From Scandinavium lactucae (GTDB taxonomy: Bacteria > Pseudomonadota > Gammaproteobacteria > Enterobacterales > Enterobacteriaceae), in the NCBI RefSeq assembly GCF_033843265.1, contig NZ_JAWXRD010000030.1, forward strand, positions 237,289-301,288: a stretch of 64,000 nucleotides of DNA, read 5' to 3'. Of the stretch, positions 16,221 to 25,987 are shown in pieces. The notes under the pieces were generated by a model. It had not been told where the DNA came from, searched no databases, and saw nothing but the letters and a program-made list of their open reading frames with translations. Each line of letters starts with the position of its first letter. Position 1 is the first letter of the stretch. Made by a program: the position numbers and the translations under genes.

Positions 16221-17478
16221 CGGTTCTCCCCGCGTCCATCTCTTCCATTACATGGGCTACCGTGTGGAACGAACCACACACCAGCACCGTATCTTGTGAG
16301 CGGGCATCAGCCATCGCGGCGTGCCACGCCTGCGCTACAGTGGCATAGACTGCGCCGTCGCGCAAATGTTCCACCAGCTGTTCCGCCGTCGCGCCACGGG
16401 GGCCTTCCAGCGGGGCGCAATACCAGCTATCGACCACATCTGATAAACAAGCCAGGGTGCCAGCAATATCCTTATCATGAAGCATACCAATCACTGCCAG
16501 CGTGCGCCCGGTTGTAGGCTGTATTTTCAGACGTTCCGCCAGATAAGCCGCCGCATGGGGGTTGTGTGCCACATCAAGGATCAGCCGTGGCTGGTCGCTC
16601 ACCACCTGGAAACGCCCCGGCAGCATCGCATTGGCAATGCCGTCGCGCAGAGCCTGCTCGCTGATAGCCAGCCCGCTGGCGCGCAACGCGGCCAGCGCCG
16701 TCGCCGCGTTTGGCTGTGGCACCTGCGGCAGCGGCAGATGGGTCAGCTCGCCCTGCGCATCGCGGAACTGCCAGCCGTTGTCGTTCACGTCGAACTGCCA
16801 GTCAACACCGCGACGCAACAGCACTGCGCCCTTCTCTTGCGCGACCTCAGCAATCGTCTGCGGCATATCCGGTTCACCGACCACCGCCGGTTTGCCAGCG
16901 CGAAACACGCCCGCTTTCTCGCGACCAATGCTTTCGCGATCGGGCCCCAGCCAGTCGGTATGATCCAGCGCGATGCTGGTCACCACCGCCACGTCCGCAT
17001 CGACGATGTTCGTCGCGTCCAGACGGCCGCCAAGCCCCACTTCGAGGATAACCACGTCGAGCTGCGCCTGCTTAAACAGCCATAATGCAGACAGCGTACC
17101 GAATTCGAAATAGGTCAGGGAAATCTCGCCCCGGGCCTGTTCGATTTCAGCAAACGAGGCGGTGTGAGCCGTTTCAGCCAGCTCCCCCCCCTGCACACGT
17201 ACGCGCTCAGTGTAACGGACCAGGTGCGGGGAGCTGTAAACACCGACCTTAAAACCTGCGGCTATCAGCACCGATTCGAGGGTTCGGCAGGTGGTGCCTT
17301 TGCCATTGGTTCCCGCCACGGTAAACACGAACGGAGCCGGTTTCAGGACGCCCATCCGCGCGGCGACCTCGCTTACGCGAGCCAGCCCCAAATCGATGGT
17401 TTTACTGTGCAGGTGTTCCAGATAAGAAAGCCACGCAGCAAGGGGCGACGTGGCGAGAGGAGTGAGTTCTTTTTCCAT
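16210..17478 (-). CDS. folC: Bifunctional dihydrofolate/folylpolyglutamate synthase FolC
   Basis: A 422-residue Mur-ligase-type enzyme with the ATP loop VAGTNGKGTTCRTLESVL and the Mur-like motif EVGLGGRLDATN. It adds glutamate to dihydropteroate and to folates. The length matches E. coli. It follows accD after a terminator hairpin and is coupled to dedD by overlap. Confidence 0.96.
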   Translation of the reverse strand: MEKELTPLATSPLAAWLSYLEHLHSKTIDLGLARVSEVAARMGVLKPAPFVFTVAGTNGKGTTCRTLESVLIAAGFKVGVYSSPHLVRYTERVRVQGGELAETAHTASFAEIEQARGEISLTYFEFGTLSALWLFKQAQLDVVILEVGLGGRLDATNIVDADVAVVTSIALDHTDWLGPDRESIGREKAGVFRAGKPAVVGEPDMPQTIAEVAQEKGAVLLRRGVDWQFDVNDNGWQFRDAQGELTHLPLPQVPQPNAATALAALRASGLAISEQALRDGIANAMLPGRFQVVSDQPRLILDVAHNPHAAAYLAERLKIQPTTGRTLAVIGMLHDKDIAGTLACLSDVVDSWYCAPLEGPRGATAEQLVEHLRDGAVYATVAQAWHAAMADARSQDTVLVCGSFHTVAHVMEEMDAGRTGGE

Positions 17479-17512
17479 GATACCCGCGATAGTTAACGGT
17501 TAGCACAAGCAA

Positions 17513-17542
17513 AAAGGGCAGCGCCGTCTGGCCCTGCCCTTT
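17513..17542 (-). terminator. Terminator after accD
   Basis: AAAGGGCAG pairs with CTGCCCTTT across a 12-base loop containing further pairs. On the minus strand the stem ends in TTTTTGC, so it should end accD transcripts before folC. Confidence 0.65.
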
Positions 17543-17548
17543 GCATTA

Positions 17549-18463
17549 TCAGGCCTCTGGTTCCTGATCCGGTACCGGCGGTACCACCACGGCTTCACGT
17601 GGTGCATCCGGGTTTGGTGCCGGGAGATTCATCAGCTTCGCCAGAATGCTGGCAAGCTTAAAGCGCATTTCCGGACGACGGACGATCATGTCGATCGCGC
17701 CTTTCTCGATCAGGAACTCACTGCGCTGGAAGCCCGGCGGCAGTTTTTCTCGCACGGTCTGCTCGATAACGCGTGGACCGGCAAAACCGATCAGCGCTTT
17801 CGGCTCAGCGATATTGAGATCGCCCAGCATGGCGAAGCTTGCGGAAACGCCACCCATGGTTGGGTCAGTCAGGACAGAAATGTACGGCAGACCGCGTTCC
17901 TGCATTTTCGCCAGCGCCGCAGAGGTTTTCGCCATCTGCATCAGCGACATCAGCGCTTCCTGCATACGTGCGCCGCCGGAGGCGGAGAAGCACACCATTG
18001 GGCAGTTATTTTCCAGTGCGTATTCAACGGCACGGACAAAGCGAGCGCCAACTACAGAACCCATTGAGCCACCCATGAAGGAGAACTCAAACGCAGCGGC
18101 CACGATCGGCGCGCCAAACAGAGTGCCTTTCATTACGACCAGCGCGTCTTTCTCGCCCGTTTCTTTCTGAGCAGAGGCCAGGCGATCTTTGTATTTCTTG
18201 GAGTCACGGAACTTCAGCAGATCTTTCGGCTCAAGCTCGCTACCCAGTTCCACCAGCGTACCTTCATCCATCAGGCTATGCAGGCGGTTACGCGCTGACA
18301 TACGCATGTGGTGATCGCACTTCGGGCAAACCTCCAGGTTACGCTCCAGCTCGGCGCGATAGAGAACCTGTCCGCAGCTGTCACACTTGGTCCATACCCC
18401 TTCCGGAATACTCGCCTTGCGGGTGGGGGCTATGTTGCTTTTAATTCGTTCAATCCAGCTCAT
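17549..18463 (-). CDS. accD: Acetyl-CoA carboxylase carboxyltransferase beta subunit AccD
   Basis: A 304-residue subunit with an N-terminal zinc ribbon (CDSCG, then CPKCD) and a crotonase-type carboxyltransferase core (SASGGARMQEALMSLMQMAK). With AccA it transfers the carboxyl group from biotin to acetyl-CoA, making malonyl-CoA. The start at 18463 (MSWIERIKSN) gives the E. coli length; the frame remains open to 18559. Confidence 0.97.
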   Translation of the reverse strand: MSWIERIKSNIAPTRKASIPEGVWTKCDSCGQVLYRAELERNLEVCPKCDHHMRMSARNRLHSLMDEGTLVELGSELEPKDLLKFRDSKKYKDRLASAQKETGEKDALVVMKGTLFGAPIVAAAFEFSFMGGSMGSVVGARFVRAVEYALENNCPMVCFSASGGARMQEALMSLMQMAKTSAALAKMQERGLPYISVLTDPTMGGVSASFAMLGDLNIAEPKALIGFAGPRVIEQTVREKLPPGFQRSEFLIEKGAIDMIVRRPEMRFKLASILAKLMNLPAPNPDAPREAVVVPPVPDQEPEA

Positions 18464-18639
18464 TGATAACCTTTCTGCCTGAACCTGGTCGATGCCAGTT
18501 TTTGCTGTAAGCGGCGAATAATGCCATTTTAAGGGCTTACAGACCATGAAATGTTGCACATTAAAACATAAGAGCCCTGAACATGGGATAAAAAAGTGGT
18601 CGAACCGGTGCCACTTTACGCCATTCTCAGGGCTTTTGC

Positions 18640-19299
18640 TTATTTTGCCTGCTTTGCTGCGGCGCGCTTATGGCGGATTATCTCGATAACGCCCGGCAGA
18701 ACCGACAGCACGATGATCGCCACGATCAGCAGTTTCAGGTTTTCCTGCACAATCGGCAGGTCGCCGAACAGGTAACCCGCGTAGGTAAACAGCAGCACCC
18801 ACAGCAGCGCGCCAATCACGTTATAGGCCGCGAAATGACGATAGGACATGTGCCCCATGCCCGCCACGAACGGTGCGAAGGTTCTGACGATCGGCACAAA
18901 GCGCGCGAGGATAATGGTTTTACCGCCGTGCTTTTCATAGAACTGGTGCGTTTTATCCAGATAGCTACGACGGAAGATTTTCGAGTTCGGATTGCTAAAT
19001 AGCCGTTCGCCAAATACCCGCCCGATAGTGTAGTTCAATGCATCACCGACAATTGCCGCGATGACCATCAGCACCACCATCAGATGGACGTTCAGGTCGT
19101 TAGTCGGCAGCGCAGACAATGCCCCGGCAACAAACAGCAGCGAATCACCGGGCAGGAACGGCGTCACGACCAACCCTGTCTCACAGAACAGGATCAGGAA
19201 CAGTATTGCGTAAACCCAGACACCGTACTGGGCGACCAGCTCAGCCAGATGCACATCAATATGCAAAATAAAATCAATCAGAAAGCGAATCAGATCCAT
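18640..19299 (-). CDS. dedA: DedA-family inner membrane protein
   Basis: A 219-residue DedA/SNARE-associated membrane protein with about five hydrophobic segments. It carries the family signature regions FLPGDSLLFVAGALSALP and ILARFVPIVRTFAPFVAG; the Arg residues there are needed for function in E. coli paralogues. DedA proteins are linked to proton-motive-force maintenance and lipid-carrier flipping. It lies 26 bp after truA. Confidence 0.95.
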   Translation of the reverse strand: MDLIRFLIDFILHIDVHLAELVAQYGVWVYAILFLILFCETGLVVTPFLPGDSLLFVAGALSALPTNDLNVHLMVVLMVIAAIVGDALNYTIGRVFGERLFSNPNSKIFRRSYLDKTHQFYEKHGGKTIILARFVPIVRTFAPFVAGMGHMSYRHFAAYNVIGALLWVLLFTYAGYLFGDLPIVQENLKLLIVAIIVLSVLPGVIEIIRHKRAAAKQAK

Positions 19300-19325
19300 A
19301 GTGACTTAACCTTAAGTGACTGCAT

Positions 19326-20138
19326 TCAGTCCGCCAGAAACAGCGGACCCATAGGCGGCTTGGGAAGGTTGAACCTGTCCGGATAATCCACAGAGACCAG
19401 ATACAACCCTTCCGCTTTTGCCGTCGCTGCCGCCAGCGTTCTGTCCTTCGCTGCCAGTAGCTCTGCAATCCAGCTCTCCGGCTGGTTTCCGGCACCTACT
19501 TCCATCAGGCTGCCCACAATATTCCGCACCATATGATGAACAAAAGCATTGGCTTTGATATCCACCACCACATAGGCACCGTAACGTTCGACGTTAATGT
19601 GCATCACGTTTCGCCACGGCGTGCGCGACTGGCACTGCACCGCACGAAACGAGGTAAAGTCATTCTCACCGAGCAGGCACTGCGCCGCACGCTGCATACG
19701 TTCTGCATCAAGCGCCTGGTGACAATGGGTTACGCCCTGGTTTAAGACCGCCGGACGAAGACGATGATTGTAAATCACGTAACGATAACGACGCGCGGTG
19801 GCACTGAAACGCGCGTGGAAATCGTCCGGCACAGCTTTCACCCAACGCACCGCGATGTCTCCAGGTAAATTCGCATTTACGCCGAGCGTCCACGCCGCGT
19901 CTTTGCGCAACGCACGCGTTTCAAAATGCACCACCTGGCCGGTGCCGTGTACGCCTGCGTCGGTACGCCCGGCGCAGTAGACGTGAATCGGCTCGTTCGC
20001 TACCTGCGACAGCGCCTTTTCCAGCTTTTCCTGCACGCTGCGCACTTCATTCTGCCGTTGCCAGCCGTAGTATTTGCTGCCGTCGTACTCAATGCCGAGC
20101 GCGATTTTAAAGACTGGCAGCGCTTCCACTTCAGACAT
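19326..20138 (-). CDS. truA: tRNA pseudouridine(38-40) synthase TruA
   Basis: A 270-residue pseudouridine synthase acting on positions 38-40 of tRNA anticodon stems. The catalytic Asp lies in CAGRTDAGVHGTGQVVHF. Length matches E. coli. The ATG overlaps the usg stop by one base (TGATG), so translation is coupled within the pdxB-usg-truA-dedA operon. Confidence 0.97.
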   Translation of the reverse strand: MSEVEALPVFKIALGIEYDGSKYYGWQRQNEVRSVQEKLEKALSQVANEPIHVYCAGRTDAGVHGTGQVVHFETRALRKDAAWTLGVNANLPGDIAVRWVKAVPDDFHARFSATARRYRYVIYNHRLRPAVLNQGVTHCHQALDAERMQRAAQCLLGENDFTSFRAVQCQSRTPWRNVMHINVERYGAYVVVDIKANAFVHHMVRNIVGSLMEVGAGNQPESWIAELLAAKDRTLAAATAKAEGLYLVSVDYPDRFNLPKPPMGPLFLAD

Positions 20139-21151
20139 CAGTACATATACTCCTGAACCAGTTTCTCAGCGATTTTCACCGCCATCAGTGCGCCGCCAAA
20201 ACGGACGTTATCGGCCACGGACCAGAACTGGATTTGCTCCGGCATCCCATAATCGTTACGCACGCAGCCAATCGACAGATGCGCGCTACCGGAGGCATCG
20301 GCTACCTGTGTCGGGAACTCGCTTTCTTCCGACAGGGCAATGTCCTCGTTGCGGGTAAAGGCATCACGCGCCTCTTCCGCCGCCAGCGGACGCATCGCTT
20401 CGAAGCTCACCATCTGCGCATGACCGTAAAACACCGGTGCGCGAACGCACTGGGCCGAAATCATCAGGCCTTCGTCCTGCATAATCTTACGCGCCTGGTC
20501 GACGATACGGCGCTCTTCCGCCACGCTGCCTTCGCGGTCTGCCAGCATCGGCAGCATGTTAAAGGCCAGCTGACGACCAAAGAAATCGTCGTCGTCAATC
20601 GGAATGCCGTTGAGCAATTTGGCGCTTTGACCGGCCAGCGCATCCACCGCTTTCTTGCCTTGCGCAGAGGCTGCCATCAGGCAGGTGACGCCGATACGCG
20701 CCAGGCCGCCGTCGTCAATCAGTGGCTTCAGCGCGGTCAGCAGTTGGCTGGTCAGGCTGTCCGGCACTGCGACGATGTTACGGTTGCGATAATCTGCCAG
20801 CACGAACGGGTTCACATCAGGCACGACCAACGGTACGTCAGGCTCGAGGGCGAACAGGCCACTCATATCGATAACCAGACAGCCTGCGTTAGCGGCTTCT
20901 TCCGCCCAGGCCGCAGAGGCTTCGGCTCCGGCGGCAAAAAACGCTAACTGAACCTGGGTCCAGTCAAATTCTGCAACGTCCTGTACGCGAACGGTTTTGC
21001 CTTCGTAGCGCAGAGACTCGCCGGCGCTTTCGCTGCGCGCCAGGCCATAAATCTCTCCCACCGGGAACTGACGCTCTGCAAGAATTTCAAACAGGGCTTG
21101 ACCTACGGCGCCCGTTGCGCCCAGTACGGCAATATTCCAGCCTTCAGACAT
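20138..21151 (-). CDS. usg: Aspartate-semialdehyde dehydrogenase-like protein Usg
   Basis: A 337-residue Asd paralogue with an N-terminal NADP loop AVLGATGAVGQALFE and a C-terminal dimerisation-type domain. Where true Asd has the catalytic Cys in a PNCST motif, this protein reads PDSLT (in NIVAVPDSLTSQLL), so it lacks the nucleophile and is unlikely to be a dehydrogenase. The E. coli homologue is similarly non-canonical and has no assigned function. It lies between pdxB and truA. Confidence 0.93.
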   Translation of the reverse strand: MSEGWNIAVLGATGAVGQALFEILAERQFPVGEIYGLARSESAGESLRYEGKTVRVQDVAEFDWTQVQLAFFAAGAEASAAWAEEAANAGCLVIDMSGLFALEPDVPLVVPDVNPFVLADYRNRNIVAVPDSLTSQLLTALKPLIDDGGLARIGVTCLMAASAQGKKAVDALAGQSAKLLNGIPIDDDDFFGRQLAFNMLPMLADREGSVAEERRIVDQARKIMQDEGLMISAQCVRAPVFYGHAQMVSFEAMRPLAAEEARDAFTRNEDIALSEESEFPTQVADASGSAHLSIGCVRNDYGMPEQIQFWSVADNVRFGGALMAVKIAEKLVQEYMY

Positions 21152-21220
21152 GGTGGTTTACTCCAGAAATAAAAAATAGCCGCCCCGCCAGAGTATCTGG
21201 CCGGGCGTATTAAGAAGACA

Positions 21221-22357
21221 TTAACGCGCTGCGTGATGAACGGCGTTGAATCCTAAATTTTTCAGTGTTTCAGCCGTCCGGGCATCGTCACACAGGACGT
21301 TTAACGAAGACCATTCGCGGCGCTCAAGATAGTTTTTACGCAGCTTGTCGAACTCGCCGGGGATCCCCGCCACTTTCCGCAGCGGCGCATCATCGCGGCG
21401 CACATCATACACCAAATGCACCAGCCTTTTTAGCGTCGCCTGATCCAGTTCACCGTGCAGGGTAATTCGGCCAAACTCCGGGGGGGGGAGCAGCGTCTCC
21501 AGCGCAACCTGATGACGTTGACCAATAAATTCACTATATGCCTCAAATACCTGGGTGGTTCCGCGCGCTTTCCCCTCCAGCGTATAGCCCGCAATATGCG
21601 CGGTGCCGACATCAACCAACGCCAACAGATCGGTATTCAGTTCTGGCTCGGGCTCCCAGACATCCAGCACCACGCGTAAATCCTGCCCCGTCTGCAAGCA
21701 TTTGAGCAGTGCGGCGTTATCCACAACGGGTCCGCGACAGGCATTAATCAGAATAGTGCCAGGCTTGAGGCGTGAAATCAGCGCTTCATCGGCCAGATGT
21801 AGCGATTTGTACGGTCCATCCTTGAACAGCGGGGTGTGGAAGGTCAGCACATCGGCTTCCTGTACCAGTTCATCCAGGCTGCGGAAATCGCCTTCGTCGC
21901 CGTTATCCGCGCGTGGGGGATCGCACAGCAGGGTGCGAATACCCAGCGCTTCCAGACGTTTTTGTAACCGCCCCCCCACATTGCCGACGCCGACGATCCC
22001 GACCGTGCGGTCAGCCAGCGCAAAACCGTCACGCTCCGCGAGCATCAACAATGACGAGAAAACATACTCCACGACGGCAATTGCATTACAGCCGGGTGCG
22101 GCAGAAAAGCCGATCCCGGCCTGCTTCAACCATGCCTCATCGACGTGGTCAGTCCCCGCCGTCGCGGTGCCCACAAATTTAATGCCCTTCCCGGCCAGCA
22201 GCGCTTCATTCACTTTGGTGACCGAACGCACCATTAGCGCATCCGCATCATCAAGCTCATGCTGTGGAATCGGACGACCCGGAACGGCCTTCACATCACC
22301 CAGGCGGCTAAACAGCTCGCGGGCATAGGGCATATTTTCATCAACAAGGATTTTCAC
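21221..22357 (-). CDS. pdxB: Erythronate-4-phosphate dehydrogenase PdxB
   Basis: A 378-residue D-2-hydroxyacid dehydrogenase with the NAD loop GIVGVGNVGGRL, the Arg motif NACRGPVVDN and the His motif HIAGYTLEGKARG. It oxidises 4-phosphoerythronate in pyridoxal-phosphate synthesis. A GTG start at 22357 (VKILVDENMPYA) gives the family length; the frame extends further upstream but without homology. A run of nine Cs on the coding strand encodes part of LLPPPEF and is in frame. Confidence 0.95.
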   Translation of the reverse strand: MKILVDENMPYARELFSRLGDVKAVPGRPIPQHELDDADALMVRSVTKVNEALLAGKGIKFVGTATAGTDHVDEAWLKQAGIGFSAAPGCNAIAVVEYVFSSLLMLAERDGFALADRTVGIVGVGNVGGRLQKRLEALGIRTLLCDPPRADNGDEGDFRSLDELVQEADVLTFHTPLFKDGPYKSLHLADEALISRLKPGTILINACRGPVVDNAALLKCLQTGQDLRVVLDVWEPEPELNTDLLALVDVGTAHIAGYTLEGKARGTTQVFEAYSEFIGQRHQVALETLLPPPEFGRITLHGELDQATLKRLVHLVYDVRRDDAPLRKVAGIPGEFDKLRKNYLERREWSSLNVLCDDARTAETLKNLGFNAVHHAAR

Positions 22358-22462
22358 GATACAGTACCTGTCTGGAACGAGAGTTAACCGGGGAAGTGTG
22401 CCATAATCTCGCGGCCAGGAACACTGAGCCTTGAGAACACCGACCGACATTCAGGATTTATC

Positions 22463-23464
22463 ATGACGCAACCTATTTCAGGTATGCCCGCCCGCCCTCC
22501 AGGGGAAACAGCGGTCACTAACAACATCGGCGAGCAACCCCTCTCCACCCAGCAACGCACCGTGCTCGAGCGGCTGATCACGCGCCTGGTCGCGCTGACA
22601 TCGCAGCAGAGCGCCGGGGTGTGGGCCGGCATGAAGCACGATTTGGGTCTGAAGAATGATGCGCAGCTGCTCTCAAGGCATTTCCCGGCGGCGGAACAGA
22701 ACCTGAATCAGCGTCTGGCTACCGCCGAGCAAAGCCAGGCGGTGCGCCAGGTGGTCTCGCAGCTGTCCGAGCTGTTGAGTCAGGGGAACAACCGTCAGGC
22801 TGTTAGCGATTATATCCGTCAGCAGTACGGTCAGACGGCGTTGAGCCAGCTCACGCCCGATCAGCTCAAAAACGTGCTGCATCTGCTGCAAAAAAATGAG
22901 CTGACTATTCCTCAGCCACAGCAGCGTCCCGCCACCGACCGGCCGCTCCAGCCTGCCGAACACAACACCCTGAATCAGATGGTGACCAAAGTGGCGGCCG
23001 CGACCGGTGACTCGAGCAAGATGATCTGGCAGTCGATGCTGGAACTGTCCGGCGTCAAAACCGGGGAGCTTATTCCGGCGAAACATTTCAGCCCGTTGAT
23101 GACATGGCTGCAGGCGCGTCAAACGCTTAGCGACCAGAAAGCCCCCACGCTGAACACGTTGCAGGCCGCGCTAAAACAGCCGATGGAAACGCAGGAATTC
23201 AACGCCCTGCGCGATTATGCCCAGCAAACCTGGCAGGCCACGCCGCAAACGGTGCTCACCCCAGCCCAGGTGCAGGACTTATTGAATCAGGTGTTTCTGC
23301 GCCGCGTCGAGCGCTCGCAGGACACGCTGGATACCCGCTACGTGCAGCCTATTTTCAACCCGTTCACGCCGCTCATTGAGAACCTGAAGGCGATGTCGGC
23401 GCGACCGGGCCTGATGCTGATCGCGCTTATCGTGATCATGATTCTGGTGTGGATCGTGATTTAA
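22463..23464 (+). CDS. flk: Flagellar regulator Flk (RflH)
   Basis: A 333-residue tail-anchored protein: a long Gln-rich cytoplasmic part and a single C-terminal hydrophobic anchor (LMLIALIVIMILVWIVI). Flk prevents premature export of the anti-sigma factor and late substrates before flagellar rings are complete. It is divergent from pdxB and its stop overlaps the convergent yfcJ stop by 4 bp. Confidence 0.94.
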   Translation: MTQPISGMPARPPGETAVTNNIGEQPLSTQQRTVLERLITRLVALTSQQSAGVWAGMKHDLGLKNDAQLLSRHFPAAEQNLNQRLATAEQSQAVRQVVSQLSELLSQGNNRQAVSDYIRQQYGQTALSQLTPDQLKNVLHLLQKNELTIPQPQQRPATDRPLQPAEHNTLNQMVTKVAAATGDSSKMIWQSMLELSGVKTGELIPAKHFSPLMTWLQARQTLSDQKAPTLNTLQAALKQPMETQEFNALRDYAQQTWQATPQTVLTPAQVQDLLNQVFLRRVERSQDTLDTRYVQPIFNPFTPLIENLKAMSARPGLMLIALIVIMILVWIVI

Positions 23465-24639
23465 GCCCGACGGAAAGAGAGTAGCGTCACCACAATCCCG
23501 GCGACGGCAGAAATCGCCCCGGCAAGAAAGACTGAAGAATAACCCCACGACGTGGCGAGCAGTCCGGCAAGCGGGGCCGTCACACCATATGAGATATCCT
23601 GAAACGCCGCATAGCCCCCAAGCGCCGTGCCACGCACCTGCTGCGGCACGCGCTTCACCACCTCAACCCCCAACGCCGGGAAGATAAGCGAACAGCCCGC
23701 CCCGGTGAGCGCCGCCCCTGCCAGCGCCACCCATGCACCGGGCGCTTGCCACAGCAGCACCAGCCCAACGGTTTCCACCAGCAGTGACACCGTGGCGACC
23801 TTCACGCCGCCGAAACGGTCCGGCATCCAGCCAAACAGAATACGCATCAGCACGAACGCGCCGCCAAACGCGGTCAGGGTAAAGCCCGCCATCGCCCAGC
23901 CGTGGCTCATGAAATAGAGCGAAACAAAGGTGCCGATAACCGCGAAGCCCACCCCCTGTAACGCCAGACCGAGGCCCGGTTTCCAGATAAGACCCACCAC
24001 GCTCCACAGCGATGGACGCTCCCCCGGATGGGTGGCCACTTTCCGTACCGAGCCGTTAAACGCCCAGGCCAACAACGGCAGCACCATGGTGGTGCCCGCC
24101 AGCGCCGCAAAACCATAATGGCTATGGATGAATAAACCCAGCGGCGCTCCGGCCGCCAGTGCGCCATAAATCGCCATTCCGTTCCACGACATCACCTTGC
24201 CGGATCGCGTCGGGCCCACCAGCCCCATGCCCCAGGTCAGGGTGCCAGTCAGGAGCTGACTTTCGCCAAAGCCGAGGATCAGACGCCCAACAATCAGCAA
24301 TGCGAACTTGCCTTCGACGCTTATTGGCAGCAGTGCCGCAAGCAGCCAGGCCGCACCCGCCACCCCACAGGCAAGCATCCCCTGCAATGCGGAGCGCTTT
24401 GCCCCGCGCTGATCCGCCAACCGCCCGGCATAGCCGCGCGTCAATACGGTCGCAAGAAACTGAATACCAACGGCAATGCCGACCATGGTATTGCCGTAAC
24501 CCAGTTCGTTATGCACGAACAACGGGATAACCGGCAACGGCAGGCCAACCGTCATATAAGTGAGGAATACCGCGAAGGCGATACGAAACAGCGAGGTATT
24601 TGCTGATGAGGTTTTTACAGATCCATTAACTGTAGACAT
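23461..24639 (-). CDS. yfcJ: Major facilitator superfamily transporter YfcJ
   Basis: A 392-residue MFS exporter-like protein with about twelve transmembrane segments, starting MSTVNGSVKTSSANTSLFRIAF. The loop RGYAGRLADQRGAKRSAL is the usual MFS motif A region. Overexpressed relatives (YhhS/YfcJ) affect sugar or drug efflux, but the substrate is unknown. The start at 24639 follows GGAG at 6 bases; 24651 is an alternative. It is 61 bp beyond the fabB stop. Confidence 0.92.
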   Translation of the reverse strand: MSTVNGSVKTSSANTSLFRIAFAVFLTYMTVGLPLPVIPLFVHNELGYGNTMVGIAVGIQFLATVLTRGYAGRLADQRGAKRSALQGMLACGVAGAAWLLAALLPISVEGKFALLIVGRLILGFGESQLLTGTLTWGMGLVGPTRSGKVMSWNGMAIYGALAAGAPLGLFIHSHYGFAALAGTTMVLPLLAWAFNGSVRKVATHPGERPSLWSVVGLIWKPGLGLALQGVGFAVIGTFVSLYFMSHGWAMAGFTLTAFGGAFVLMRILFGWMPDRFGGVKVATVSLLVETVGLVLLWQAPGAWVALAGAALTGAGCSLIFPALGVEVVKRVPQQVRGTALGGYAAFQDISYGVTAPLAGLLATSWGYSSVFLAGAISAVAGIVVTLLSFRRA

Positions 24640-24660
24640 GTGTGACTCCATGACGAAAAA

Positions 24661-24682
24661 AAAGGAGCCTTTCGGCTCCTTT
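24661..24682 (-). terminator. Terminator after fabB
   Basis: AAAGGAGCC-TTTC-GGCTCCTTT, followed on the minus strand by a run of Ts, is a classic rho-independent terminator. Confidence 0.85.
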
Positions 24683-24700
24683 ATATTCTACAAGAATTCG

Positions 24701-25918
24701 TTACGCTTTCAGCTTACGCATCACCAGCGTGGCGTTGGTGCCACCGAAGCCGAAGCTGTTGGACATCACGGTGGTCAGCTGACGCTCGGTCGGCTCGGTC
24801 ACGATGTTCAGGCCTTCAGCCTTCTCGTCCATCTCGTCGATGTTAATGCTTGGTGCCACGAAACCGTGTTCCAGCATCAGCAGAGAATAGATAGCTTCCT
24901 GCACGCCTGCGGCACCCAGAGAGTGACCGGTCATCGCTTTAGTGGCGGAAATGGCTGGGGTATTGTCACCAAACACTTCACGAATCGCACCCAGCTCTTT
25001 CACGTCACCAACCGGGGTAGAAGTACCGTGGGAGTTCAGGTAGTCGATTGGGGTATCAACCCCGTCCATCGCCAGCTTCATGCAGCGCACTGCACCTTCG
25101 CCAGAAGGAGCAACCATGTCGGCACCATCAGAGGTTGCGCCGTAACCAACGACTTCAGCGTAGATGTGTGCGCCACGCGCCAGAGCATGTTCCAGCTCTT
25201 CTACTACCACCATACCGCCGCCGCCAGCGATAACGAAACCGTCACGGCTCGCATCGTAGGTACGGGACGCTTTGTCCGGCGTTTCGTTGTATTTGGTGGA
25301 CAGTGCGCCCATCGCGTCGAACTCACAGGCCATTTCCCAGCACAGCTCTTCGCCGCCGCCAGCAAAAACAATGTCCTGTTTGCCGAGTTGAATTTGCTCA
25401 ACCGCGCTGCCGATACAGTGCGCAGAAGTGGCACACGCGGAGCTGATGGAGTAGTTCACACCGTGAATTTTGAACGGAGTCGCGAGGCAGGCGGAAACCG
25501 CAGACGCCATCGCTTTGGTCACAACGTAAGGACCGACCGCTTTCAGGCCACGCGGGCTACGCATTGCGTCTGCGCCGAATACCTGAGATTTAGACGAACC
25601 ACCGGAACCTGCAATCAGGCCCACGCGTGGGTTGTTTTGATAAACATCTTCTTTCAACCCAGCATCTTCTACCGCCTGCTGCATTGAGAGGAAAGCATAG
25701 ATAGAGGCATCGTTCATGAAACGGACCACTTTACGGTCAATCAGACCGGTGGTGTCCAGTTTAACGTTACCCCATACGTGGCTACGCATACCAGAATCTT
25801 TGAATTCTTGAGAGAAAGTGATCCCCGAGCGTCCTTCACGCAGAGATTCCAGGACTTCCTGCTGGTTGTTACCGATGCTGGAAACGATGCCCAGGCCAGT
25901 AATCACTGCACGTTTCAT
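24701..25918 (-). CDS. fabB: 3-oxoacyl-ACP synthase I FabB
   Basis: A 405-residue condensing enzyme. The catalytic triad is visible: Cys in ISSACATSAHCIG, His in NSHGTSTPVGD and His in KAMTGHSLGAAG. FabB elongates acyl-ACP and is essential for unsaturated fatty acids. Its promoter region holds a perfect FabR palindrome and a FadR-like site, so it should be repressed by FabR and activated by FadR. Confidence 0.97.
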   Translation of the reverse strand: MKRAVITGLGIVSSIGNNQQEVLESLREGRSGITFSQEFKDSGMRSHVWGNVKLDTTGLIDRKVVRFMNDASIYAFLSMQQAVEDAGLKEDVYQNNPRVGLIAGSGGSSKSQVFGADAMRSPRGLKAVGPYVVTKAMASAVSACLATPFKIHGVNYSISSACATSAHCIGSAVEQIQLGKQDIVFAGGGEELCWEMACEFDAMGALSTKYNETPDKASRTYDASRDGFVIAGGGGMVVVEELEHALARGAHIYAEVVGYGATSDGADMVAPSGEGAVRCMKLAMDGVDTPIDYLNSHGTSTPVGDVKELGAIREVFGDNTPAISATKAMTGHSLGAAGVQEAIYSLLMLEHGFVAPSINIDEMDEKAEGLNIVTEPTERQLTTVMSNSFGFGGTNATLVMRKLKA

Positions 25919-25968
25919 TCAATACCTCTGTAAGTCATATACTATTTTTAAGTTTCGAGTGGCACAAT

Positions 25969-25986
25969 AGCGTACACTTGTACGCT
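25969..25986. promoter_or_regulatory. FabR operator of fabB
   Basis: AGCGTACACTTGTACGCT is a perfect 18-bp match to the FabR palindrome (AGCGTACA-N2-TGTACGCT). It lies about 50 bp upstream of fabB and about 94 bp upstream of the divergent mnmC. Confidence 0.85.
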
Positions 25987-25987
25987 G

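Noticed and set aside
21480..21488. Run of nine Gs that could signal a frameshift in pdxB
   Set aside because: The coding strand reads in frame through LLPPPEFGRI as in E. coli PdxB, so the gene is intact.
24560..25687. 375-codon open frame opposite fabB
   Set aside because: FabB is certain from its active-site motifs; the opposite frame has no family features.
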